Origin: Methanobacteriota archaeon
Lineage (GTDB): Archaea; Methanobacteriota; Methanobacteria; Methanobacteriales; Methanobacteriaceae
Length of the DNA: 9,108 nucleotides
Reading direction: 5' to 3'
Assembly: GCA_023436175.1 (NCBI GenBank)
Contig: JAEZKE010000152.1
Location: 1 to 9,108 of the forward strand
Shown here: positions 1-5,791 of the stretch, one piece after another
Layout of the letters: the number at the start of each line of letters is the position of its first letter
How positions within the stretch are numbered: the first letter of the stretch is position 1
Made by a program: the position numbers and the translations under genes
Notes under the pieces: generated by a model
What the model was told of the DNA's origin: nothing
Databases searched by the model: none
Seen by the model: only the letters and a program-made list of their open reading frames with translations

Positions 1-795
1 ACTGGATTGAATTAAAAGACAGTAATGGAAAAGCAGTAGCATTCACCAAATCCATTAACGGGAATATACTAACAATAACACCAACCAGTAACTTAACCAA
101 AGGAACATTATACACACTAATTATCCACACTGGTAGTTTAACAGACTTATCCTGTAACAATGTGTCACTCACCATAAGCACATTCACAACAGATGGAACA
201 GCACCAACAGTTAAAAGCATCGATCCCGCAAATAAAGCAGCAAACGTAGCAGTTAACAAAGTGATCAAAGTTACATTTAGCGAGTCAATTAAAAATGGAA
301 GTGGATGGATAGAATTAAAAAACAGTAATGGAAAAGCAGTACCATTTACAAAAAGCATTAACGGTAACGTGTTAACAATAAAACCCACCAGCAATTTAAC
401 ACCTGGAACTAAATACACTTTGATTATTCATACTGGTAGTCTAACAGACTTATCCGGCAACAATGTGTCACTCACCACAAGCACATTCACAACAGACGGA
501 ACAGCACCAACAGTTAAAACCACATATCCCTCAAATAACACAGAGAATGTAGCGGTTGACAAAATAATAAAAGTTACTTTCAGCGAGTCTATAAAAAATG
601 GAACTGGATGGATAGAACTAATCTGTGGCGGAAAAACAGTGCCCATAAACACTTCAATAAGTAGCAATGTATTAACAATAACACCAATCAGTAACTTAAC
701 CACTAGAAATATGTACACCTTAATCATCCATACAGGGAGTGTAACAGACTTATCAGGTAATAACATGTCGTTATACACAAGCAGGTTCACAACTG
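1..795 (+). repeat. Tandem 303-base (101-codon) repeats encoding Ig-like domains
   Basis: Equivalent TGG codons of the GWIEL block fall at 3, 306 and 609, giving an exact period of 303 bases with no indel. The first (cut by the window edge) and second units are very close at DNA level: bases 190-216 and 493-519 differ at one position in 27. The third unit, about 493-795, has diverged more (ICGGKTVP replaces KNSNGKAVP). Unit 1 has Cys where the others have Gly in LSGNN. More copies probably lie upstream. Confidence 0.88.
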
Positions 796-1562
796 TATCA
801 TCAAATTCAAAAGTAATAGGATATTGGATGTTCAGTGCTGAAGCAAAACAACTTACAACTGCAAAAGCACAGGCACTTAAAAGCAAACACATAACAGACA
901 TTTATGTTTGCACAAGAGATGTAAATGGAAATTATCATTTATCAGAGCTGCAAAATGCAATAACACTACTGCATAAACAGTCAATACGAGTACATGCTTG
1001 GATTATATGTTTTAAAAACGAAGAAGGCTGGGTAAATCCTTTAAGTTCAACTTATCAATCAAGTTTAATTTCACAAATTAAAAGCATTACAACTAATTAT
1101 AATGTAGATGGAATACACCTTGATTATGTCCGGTATCCCGGAACAGCTTATAAATACAACAATGCATCAGAAATAGTCGCTGATTTCGTGTCAAAAGTCG
1201 ATAATGTAATTGGTGACAAAATTCTTTCATGTGCTGTGATGGCTGAAGGATCTATAAATGATGATTATTACGGCCAAGATTACAGCTTAATGAGTAAATA
1301 CTGCAATTACTTATGTCCTATGGCATACAAAGGCAACTATGGACAGTCTACTTCCTGGATAACATCAACAATAAGTTATATAGTCCAACAGAGTATCTGC
1401 CCAATTTATGCAGGTTTGACAACATATTGTGGCGATGATAATTTAAGGGCTTTGAGCGCTTCTGAAATGCAGACGGACGTTAATTCAGCCAAAAATGGTG
1501 GAGCTTCTGGAATTGTGCTTTTTAAATACAACTATGGGTATACCGGAAGCATAAGCTTTTAA
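3..1562 (+). CDS. Surface-type protein with tandem Ig-like (Big_5) repeats and C-terminal glycoside-hydrolase-like domain; 5' end outside window
   Basis: The reading frame is open from base 3 to a TAA at 1560-1562, so 519 residues are visible and the start and any signal peptide lie upstream. Residues 1 to about 265 are one partial and two full Ig-like units of the Big_5 type. Each carries recognisable blocks such as NVAVNKVIKVTFSESIKNG, GWIELK, LTITPTSNLT, YTLIIHTGSLTDLSGNN and TFTTDGTAPTVK. From V271 (VIGYWMF) to the end there is a barrel-like domain with VDGIHLDYVRYPG (D369, D374, R377) and CPMAYKGNYG, the pattern of the putative glycosidases of the GHL10/DUF4015 kind. D374 is a plausible catalytic or substrate-binding acid, which is inference. 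No C-terminal membrane anchor is seen, so attachment would have to be through the unseen N-terminal part. The repeats suggest an extracellular stalk presenting the enzyme domain at the envelope. A terminator hairpin follows 50 bases after the stop. Domain family is fairly sure; substrate is unknown. Confidence 0.82.
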   Translation, partial: WIELKDSNGKAVAFTKSINGNILTITPTSNLTKGTLYTLIIHTGSLTDLSCNNVSLTISTFTTDGTAPTVKSIDPANKAANVAVNKVIKVTFSESIKNGSGWIELKNSNGKAVPFTKSINGNVLTIKPTSNLTPGTKYTLIIHTGSLTDLSGNNVSLTTSTFTTDGTAPTVKTTYPSNNTENVAVDKIIKVTFSESIKNGTGWIELICGGKTVPINTSISSNVLTITPISNLTTRNMYTLIIHTGSVTDLSGNNMSLYTSRFTTVSSNSKVIGYWMFSAEAKQLTTAKAQALKSKHITDIYVCTRDVNGNYHLSELQNAITLLHKQSIRVHAWIICFKNEEGWVNPLSSTYQSSLISQIKSITTNYNVDGIHLDYVRYPGTAYKYNNASEIVADFVSKVDNVIGDKILSCAVMAEGSINDDYYGQDYSLMSKYCNYLCPMAYKGNYGQSTSWITSTISYIVQQSICPIYAGLTTYCGDDNLRALSASEMQTDVNSAKNGGASGIVLFKYNYGYTGSISF

Positions 1563-1613
1563 TATTTCCAGTGTTATTAAAAGTTGGAACGTTGTAAAAT
1601 AATTGTATATAAT

Positions 1614-1660
1614 ACATATGCTAAATTGCCTTTCTGGCAAGCATATGTTTCTTTTTTTTT
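1614..1660 (+). terminator. Hairpin plus T-tract terminator of the surface-protein gene
   Basis: ACATATGC (1614-1621) pairs with GCATATGT (1641-1648), and TTGCC (1626-1630) with GGCAA (1636-1640). The loop is TTTCT and there is a 4-base bulge TAAA on the left arm. The 3' arm runs straight into TTTC followed by nine T (1652-1660). In archaea the T-tract alone can end transcription; the hairpin strengthens the call. Confidence 0.7.
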
Positions 1661-1785
1661 CACTTGAAAATCAAAACAGGTAAAAACTATGTTTTTGCTG
1701 TCGCAGAACTTCATTTTGCAGGCTTTCAAAAATTGGAGGTTTGCTCCACAAAAATTGAAAATTTTTTTATAGTCAAAATCAAAAC
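1657..1785. other. Hairpin-dense intergenic stretch flanked by an 11-base direct repeat
   Basis: No gene is visible here. Short inverted repeats follow one another: TTTTCA-ct-TGAAAA (1657-1670); AAAAAC-tat-GTTTTT (1682-1696), extendable by a T.G and a G-C pair; GCAGAA-cttca-TTTTGC with one G.T pair (1703-1719); TGGAG-gtttg-CTCCA (1734-1748); AAAAATT-gaa-AATTTTT (1750-1766). The TGGAG hairpin is bracketed by two copies of CAAAAATTG (1727-1735 and 1749-1757). AAAATCAAAAC occurs at 1667-1677 and again at 1775-1785, enclosing most of the stretch. It could be a decayed small palindromic element or a structured 3' UTR. The style resembles the element between vorB and vorA. Confidence 0.45.
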
Positions 1786-1798
1786 TCTGTAAACGTCA

Positions 1799-1850
1799 TT
1801 TATAAATATCAGTAATCATAAATTGTCATTAATAATCATTATATAATATA
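1799..1850 (+). promoter_or_regulatory. Candidate promoter of the XRE-cupin regulator (two TATA-like boxes)
   Basis: Two archaeal-type TATA boxes are visible: TTTATAAATA at 1799-1808 and TTATATAATATA at 1839-1850. Between them lie short repeated words (GTCATT twice, AATCAT twice). The downstream box would place the transcription start near 1870, leaving a leader of about 95 bases before the regulator. I cannot choose between the boxes from sequence alone. Confidence 0.45.
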
Positions 1851-1890
1851 ATAGTTATACCTGAATTTTTATCATTCTCAATTTTAAGTT

Positions 1891-1950
1891 ACTTTGAAAA
1901 TATCACAATTCAAATTGAACACGTTAAAGATTAAGGTTCAAAGTTTCAAA
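1891..1950 (+). promoter_or_regulatory. Overlapping inverted repeats in the regulator leader
   Basis: TTGAAC (1915-1920) and GTTCAA (1936-1941) form one inverted repeat with a 15-base spacer. ACTTTGAA (1891-1898) is the reverse complement of TTCAAAGT (1937-1944), and TTTGAAA (1893-1899) of TTTCAAA (1944-1950). The right-hand arm overlaps in the first two, so those pairings exclude each other. This may be an operator cluster for autoregulation by the downstream protein or alternative mRNA folds; the composition is AT-rich, so chance is possible. Confidence 0.35.
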
Positions 1951-1966
1951 AAGAGATGGTGTCAGC

Positions 1967-2521
1967 ATGAACGAGAAAACAAAAGAAATAGGATCACGCA
2001 TATTCGAACTTAGGGATTTATCAGAAATAAGTACCGAAGAAATGGCAGAATACCTAAAAATTGATGTTGAAAAGTACAAAGAATATGAAAATGGAATTTC
2101 AGATATTCCTGCAAGTATTCTATATGAAATAGCACAAAAATTAGGTGTTGACATGGGCCTACTGCTTACCGGTGAAGAAACCAGAATGCATATCTTTACT
2201 GTTACAAGGAAAGGTAAAGGAACTGCAGTAGAAAGAAGCAAACAGTACAAATATGAGAACCTTGCTGAAAAATTTATTCATAAAAAAGCCGAACCATTTA
2301 TCGTTACTGTTGATCCAAAGGATATGGAAAAAGAACCTTCCAAAAATTCACATCCCGGGCAGGAATTTGATTATGTTCTTGAAGGAACTCTCAAGTTATA
2401 CATTCACAATAATGAACTCATCCTTGAGGAAGGAGATTCAATATTTTTTGACTCCTCATATGAACATGCTATGGAAGCATTAAACGATAAACCCGCTAAG
2501 TTCCTTGCTATAGTAATGTAA
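1967..2521 (+). CDS. XRE-family transcriptional regulator with C-terminal cupin domain
   Basis: The protein has 184 residues. Residues about 7-68 are a Cro/C1-type helix-turn-helix (ELRDLSEISTEEMAEYLKI, then YENGISDIPASILYEIAQKLGV). Residues about 110-182 are a single-stranded beta-barrel cupin with HPGQEFDYVLEGTLKL (H129, E133) and GDSIFFDSSYEHAM (H167); these are the expected ligand or metal positions, though the first motif lacks the usual second His. Members of this architecture sense a small molecule in the cupin and regulate neighbouring metabolic genes. The gene lies 23 bases upstream of the acyl-CoA synthetase on the same strand, so it is probably co-transcribed and a local regulator of that gene and perhaps of vor. 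The ATG at 1967 is preceded by GGTG (1957-1960). An in-frame GTG at 1958 overlaps that site and is less likely as a start. The effector is unknown. Confidence 0.88.
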   Translation: MNEKTKEIGSRIFELRDLSEISTEEMAEYLKIDVEKYKEYENGISDIPASILYEIAQKLGVDMGLLLTGEETRMHIFTVTRKGKGTAVERSKQYKYENLAEKFIHKKAEPFIVTVDPKDMEKEPSKNSHPGQEFDYVLEGTLKLYIHNNELILEEGDSIFFDSSYEHAMEALNDKPAKFLAIVM

Positions 2522-2544
2522 ACCAGTGAAAAAGAGGTAAAAAT

Positions 2545-4215
2545 ATGTCTTCCTTATTAAATAAATTTGTTCAGAAAGTTGAATTTGACTCTTATGAAGA
2601 TTTTAAAGAGAATTTTAAGATAAATGTCCCCGATAACTTCAATTTTGCCTATGATGTTGTTGATGAATATGCAGAAAATATTCCAGATAAAATTGCAATG
2701 GTATGGTGTAATGATAAAGGTGATGAACAGGTTTTCACCTTTGCAGATATGAAATATTACAGTGATAAAGCTGCCAATTTCTTCACAAAATGTGGAATTA
2801 AAAAAGGCGATACTGTAATGCTTACACTTAAAGCACGCTATGAATTCTGGTTCTGTATTCTTGGCCTTCACAAAATAGGGGCAATAGCCATTCCTGCAAC
2901 TCACATGCTCAGAGCTGAAGATATCGTATACAGAATAGAAAGTGCAGGACTTAAAATGGTAGTATGCATTGCTGAAGATGGAGTTCCTGAATATTTTGAC
3001 GAAGCAGACAATGAATTGAATGATACAGAGATTATAAAAGTTATAGTTGGAAATGAAGATAGAGAAGGATGGTTAAATTTCAGGAAAGAAATTGAAGAAA
3101 CTCCTCTTGACTTCAACCGCCCCACTGGTAATGAAAATACGATGAACGATGACATATCTCTAATTTATTTCTCATCAGGGACAGTAGGCCTACCAAAAAT
3201 GGTTAAACATGATTTTACTTACCCTTTAGCACATATAGTCACTGCAAAATACTGGCAAAATGTAGTAGAAGACGGACTTCACTATACAGTTGCTGATACT
3301 GGCTGGGGAAAGGCCGTCTGGGGCCAATTATACGGGCAGTGGATATCAGGCAGTGCAGTATTTGTATACGATTATGACCGGTTTGATGCTGCACATATGC
3401 TAGAAAAAGCCTCAAATTATGGAGTCACAACTTATTGCGCCCCACCAACCATTTACAGGTTCATGATAAAAGAAGATATGTCAAAATATGATTTTTCAAC
3501 CCTGGAATATGCAGTAACAGCAGGAGAGCCTCTAAATCCAGAAGTTTATAATAGATTCTACGAATTTACAGGTTTAACCTTAAGGGAAGGATTTGGCCAG
3601 ACAGAAACTGTTGTATCCATCGCTAATTTCCCATGGATTAAACCAAAACCAGGTTCAATGGGAAAACCATCACCAATTTACGACATTATGATTGTAGATA
3701 AAGATAATAAACCAGCCGATATTGGTGAAGAAGGTGAAATCGTCATCCGAACGGGTAGTAAAAAGCCAATAGGGTTATTTGGAGGTTACTATCATAACCC
3801 TCAAAAAACAAAAGAAGCATGGCATGATGGATGCTATCACACAGGAGATACTGCATGGATGGATGAAGACGGTTATTTATGGTTTGTTGGAAGAACAGAC
3901 GACATAATTAAAAGTTCAGGTTACAGAATTGGCCCATTCGAAGTGGAAAGTGCTGTTATATCACACCCTTCAGTATTAGAATGTGCCATAACTGGATTCC
4001 CAGATCCTGTGAGAGGACAGGTGGTAAAAGCAACAATCGTACTTACCAAAGATTATGAACCTTCAGAAGAATTAAAAAAAGAGATTCAAAATCATGTTAA
4101 AAAGGTAACAGCACCTTATAAATATCCCCGTGTTATTGAATTTATGGATGAACTTCCTAAAACAATAAGCGGGAAAATAAGAAGGGTTGAAATACGAAAT
4201 AAAGATCACGAATAA
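2545..4215 (+). CDS. AMP-forming acyl-CoA synthetase (short/medium branched-chain acyl-CoA ligase type)
   Basis: The 556-residue protein is full length for the ANL adenylate-forming superfamily. It would activate a carboxylate with ATP to acyl-AMP and transfer it to CoA. Visible motifs are the phosphate loop YFSSGTVGLPK (208-218), EGFGQTET (348-355), YHTGDTAW with ribose-binding D435 (431-438), the hinge region GRTDDIIKSSGYRIGP (449-464) and the catalytic lysine in SGKIRR (K544). The block DTGWGKAVWGQLYGQW is typical of the medium-chain/MACS-like branch rather than bona fide acetyl-CoA synthetase. An archaeal member from Methanosarcina acetivorans has been studied and, as I recall, favoured 2-methylbutyrate. 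The start ATG has GAGGT at 2534-2538. The gene sits between a cupin regulator and the VOR genes, which suggests branched-chain acids such as isobutyrate, 2-methylbutyrate or isovalerate as substrates; that is inference, and acetate or an aryl acid is not excluded. Confidence 0.9.
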   Translation: MSSLLNKFVQKVEFDSYEDFKENFKINVPDNFNFAYDVVDEYAENIPDKIAMVWCNDKGDEQVFTFADMKYYSDKAANFFTKCGIKKGDTVMLTLKARYEFWFCILGLHKIGAIAIPATHMLRAEDIVYRIESAGLKMVVCIAEDGVPEYFDEADNELNDTEIIKVIVGNEDREGWLNFRKEIEETPLDFNRPTGNENTMNDDISLIYFSSGTVGLPKMVKHDFTYPLAHIVTAKYWQNVVEDGLHYTVADTGWGKAVWGQLYGQWISGSAVFVYDYDRFDAAHMLEKASNYGVTTYCAPPTIYRFMIKEDMSKYDFSTLEYAVTAGEPLNPEVYNRFYEFTGLTLREGFGQTETVVSIANFPWIKPKPGSMGKPSPIYDIMIVDKDNKPADIGEEGEIVIRTGSKKPIGLFGGYYHNPQKTKEAWHDGCYHTGDTAWMDEDGYLWFVGRTDDIIKSSGYRIGPFEVESAVISHPSVLECAITGFPDPVRGQVVKATIVLTKDYEPSEELKKEIQNHVKKVTAPYKYPRVIEFMDELPKTISGKIRRVEIRNKDHE

Positions 4216-4237
4216 TTAAATTGAAATTCATTAATTA

Positions 4238-4293
4238 TTTTTTTAATTTTAGAACACTCCTGTTTAAACTTTAAACAGTTTAGAGGGTTTTTT
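4238..4293 (+). terminator. T-tracts and palindromic hairpin between acyl-CoA synthetase and vorC (possible terminator or attenuator)
   Basis: A run of seven T lies at 4238-4244, 23 bases after the acyl-CoA synthetase stop. It is followed by the perfect inverted repeat CTGTTTAAACTTTAAACAG (4260-4278, central C4269) and a second run of six T at 4288-4293. The arrangement could end some transcripts before vorC, or act as an operator. The 117-base gap contains no gene. Confidence 0.4.
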
Positions 4294-4316
4294 AAGATAT
4301 TTAACTAATTAACTAA
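4290..4316 (+). promoter_or_regulatory. Possible weak vor promoter with tandem TTAACTAA octamers
   Basis: The AT-rich block AAGATATTTAA (4294-4304) is the only TATA-like candidate before vorC and is not a good consensus match. It runs into two exact tandem copies of TTAACTAA (4301-4308 and 4309-4316). The vorC ribosome binding site GAAGG (4321-4325) follows directly. vorC may equally be reached by read-through from the acyl-CoA synthetase gene. Confidence 0.25.
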
Positions 4317-4332
4317 CTTAGAAGGATGTATT

Positions 4333-4581
4333 ATGTCTAAATCAAGAGAAGAACCTTACCCTGTAATCAACACTTTAGAGTGCAAAGCATGCGAAAGATG
4401 TATTTTAACATGCAGAAGAAATGCTCTAAAGATGAGTGATGAGGTAAATAAAAGAGGATACCGCTACGTAGTTTATGAGGGCGAAGGGTGTACTGGATGT
4501 GGAGATTGTTATTATACCTGTCCCGAACCTTTAGCTATTGAAGTTCACATTCCAAAAAAAACTGAAAAAAAGGAGGAATAA
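4333..4581 (+). CDS. vorC: VorC: 2x[4Fe-4S] ferredoxin subunit of 2-oxoisovalerate:ferredoxin oxidoreductase
   Basis: This 82-residue protein is the delta (ferredoxin-like) subunit. It carries two CxxCxxCxxxC motifs: C17, C20, C23, C27, and C53, C56, C59, C63 (the second followed by Pro). The first lacks the usual Pro after its last Cys and continues CRRNAL. The two clusters carry electrons between the TPP site of the beta domain and external ferredoxin in the cytoplasm. A Lys/Glu-rich tail (PKKTEKKEE) ends the protein. Only two bases separate its stop from the vorB start, and the vorB ribosome binding site AGGAGG (4571-4576) lies within its last codons, so the two are probably translationally coupled. 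The name follows the Methanothermobacter convention as I recall it; porD-type ferredoxin subunits are similar, but the neighbours fix the assignment. Confidence 0.88.
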   Translation: MSKSREEPYPVINTLECKACERCILTCRRNALKMSDEVNKRGYRYVVYEGEGCTGCGDCYYTCPEPLAIEVHIPKKTEKKEE

Positions 4582-4583
4582 AC

Positions 4584-5654
4584 ATGGCAACTCAACTTAT
4601 AAAAGGAAACACAGCAGTTATAATAGGAGCCATGTATGCAGGCTGTGACTGTTACTTTGGATACCCAATCACGCCTGCAAGTGAAATTCTTCATGAAGCT
4701 TCTAAATATTTCCCAGCTGTAGGAAGGAAATTTGTACAGGCAGAATCAGAAGAAGCAGCCATAAACATGGTCTACGGCGGAGCTGCAGCAGGCCACAGAG
4801 TTATGGGGGCATCTTCAGGGCCAGGTATGAGCTTAAAACAAGAGGGAATATCATTTTTAGCAGGAGCAGAACTGCCTTGCGTTATCGTAGATGTTATGAG
4901 AGCCGGCCCTGGACTCGGAAATATTGGACCAGAACAGGGGGACTATAATCAGCTTGTAAAAGGTGGAGGTCATGGTAACTATAAAAACATAGTTTTAGCA
5001 CCGAATTCTGTCCAGGAAATGTGCGATTTTACCATGAAAGCCTTTGAAATTGCAGAAAAATGGAGAAATCCAGTTATAATCATAGCCGATGCAGTTCTCG
5101 GTCAGATGGTAGAACCACTTACTTTTCCAGAAGAAGCAGTTGAACCAAAAATTGATACATCATGGGCAGTATGTGGAAATGCTGAAACAAAAGGTAATCT
5201 TGTTACATCCATATTTCTTGATTTTGACCAGTTAGAGGAATTTAACTACAAAATACAGGAAAAGTATGAAGAAATACAAGAAAATGAAGTTAAATACGAG
5301 GAGTACCTGATAGATGATGCTGAAATAGTCCTTGTATCCTATGGAATAAGCAGCAGAATATCAAGATCTGCTGTGGAAGCTGCAAGGAAGGAAGGAATAA
5401 AAGCAGGGCTTTTCAGGCCAAAAACTCTGTTCCCGTTCCCTGAAAAGGAACTTAAAAAGATCGCCGATTCCAAGAATCCTAAATTCATATCTGTAGAAAT
5501 GAGCAACGGACAGATGCGTGAAGATATTAAAATGGCAATTGAATGCAAAGATGTAGAACTTGTAAACAGAATGGGCGGGAACATAATAGAGCCCAATGAT
5601 GTTTTAGATAAAATAAAAGAAGTTGCTGGGGTTGAAGAAAATGAAATTTCCTGA
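4584..5654 (+). CDS. vorB: VorB: alpha subunit of 2-oxoisovalerate:ferredoxin oxidoreductase
   Basis: The 356-residue length fits archaeal VorB subunits. The protein contains the pyrimidine-binding domain of the pyruvate:ferredoxin oxidoreductase family (about 10-190) with GYPITPASE (YPITP at 27-31), QAESEEAAINM (52-62), GASSGPGMSLKQEG and VMRAGPGLGNIGPEQGDY. This is followed by domain II (about 243-335), beginning AEIVLVSYGISSRISRSAVE. With VorA and VorC it catalyses reversible conversion of branched-chain 2-oxoacids plus CoA and oxidised ferredoxin to acyl-CoA, CO2 and reduced ferredoxin. Translation starts at ATG 4584 behind AGGAGG. The stop (5652-5654) lies only four bases before a large structured intergenic element, whereas the spacing to vorC upstream is just two bases. 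Substrate assignment as branched-chain is from subunit architecture and context, not from an active-site residue. Confidence 0.9.
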   Translation: MATQLIKGNTAVIIGAMYAGCDCYFGYPITPASEILHEASKYFPAVGRKFVQAESEEAAINMVYGGAAAGHRVMGASSGPGMSLKQEGISFLAGAELPCVIVDVMRAGPGLGNIGPEQGDYNQLVKGGGHGNYKNIVLAPNSVQEMCDFTMKAFEIAEKWRNPVIIIADAVLGQMVEPLTFPEEAVEPKIDTSWAVCGNAETKGNLVTSIFLDFDQLEEFNYKIQEKYEEIQENEVKYEEYLIDDAEIVLVSYGISSRISRSAVEAARKEGIKAGLFRPKTLFPFPEKELKKIADSKNPKFISVEMSNGQMREDIKMAIECKDVELVNRMGGNIIEPNDVLDKIKEVAGVEENEIS

Positions 5655-5656
5655 AC

Positions 5657-5779
5657 ATTCGAAAATTGCAAATTTTCGATGTACCAAACACGAAGCCCTC
5701 GAAACCTTGTTTCGGGGCGTCAAAATTCAGAGAATTTTGACAGTGTTTGAGTACGACAAAAATATTGAAAATATTTTTG
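5657..5779 (+). other. Highly structured vorB-vorA intergenic element (hairpin, three-way junction, hairpin)
   Basis: Nearly every base can pair. Hairpin 1: TCGAAAATT-gca-AATTTTCGA (5659-5679). Closing stem: GTACCAAACAC (5681-5691) with GTGTTTG-a-GTAC (5743-5754), 11 bp with A5750 bulged. Inside it, hairpin 2: GCCC-t-CGAAAC-ctt-GTTTCGGGGC (5695-5718), 10 bp with T5699 bulged. Hairpin 3: GTCAAAATTC-aga-GAATTTTGAC (5719-5741), perfect 10 bp and directly abutting hairpin 2. Hairpin 4: CAAAAATATT-gaa-AATATTTTTG (5757-5779), perfect 10 bp. All four loops are three bases. The last base of hairpin 4 is the first base of the vorA ribosome binding site. It may be a dispersed palindromic repeat inserted in the operon or an RNA element that affects vorA expression; sequence alone does not decide. 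Confidence 0.75.
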
Positions 5780-5786
5780 GAGGTGA
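5779..5786 (+). promoter_or_regulatory. vorA ribosome binding site
   Basis: GGAGGTGA is an almost full match to the archaeal anti-Shine-Dalgarno complement, five bases before the ATG at 5792. It decides the vorA start against an in-frame TTG at 5747, which lies inside the closing stem of the structured element. CCTC at 5697-5700 in hairpin 2 is complementary to GAGG at 5780-5783, so an alternative fold could in principle mask this site. Confidence 0.8.
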
Positions 5787-5791
5787 ATAGA

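Noticed and set aside
428..901. Long open frame on the minus strand within the surface-protein gene
   Set aside because: It is a shadow of the Ig-repeat coding strand, shows the same repeat periodicity in antisense and has no recognisable domain.
162..1562. A gene start at GTG 162 for the surface protein
   Set aside because: The same frame is open back to base 3 and encodes the matching part of the Ig-like repeat, so GTG 162 is an internal Val and the true start is upstream of the window.
1958..1966. GTG 1958 as the start of the XRE-cupin regulator
   Set aside because: It overlaps the GGTG that serves the ATG at 1967 and adds only three residues with no family support.
5774..5778. Hairpin 4 as a terminator before vorA
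   Set aside because: The five T lie inside the stem and are followed at once by GGAGGTGA and the vorA start, so termination here would disconnect vorA from its operon with no replacement promoter visible.
5659..5779. tRNA-like cloverleaf
   Set aside because: Stem lengths of 9-11 bp and three-base loops do not fit tRNA arms; there is no anticodon or T-loop consensus.
5659..5779. CRISPR array
   Set aside because: The hairpins differ in sequence and are not separated by uniform spacers, so there is no repeated unit.
5747..5791. TTG 5747 as the vorA start, adding 15 residues
   Set aside because: The extension is encoded by the structured element, has no ribosome binding site, and the family alignment starts near the ATG at 5792, which follows GGAGGTGA.
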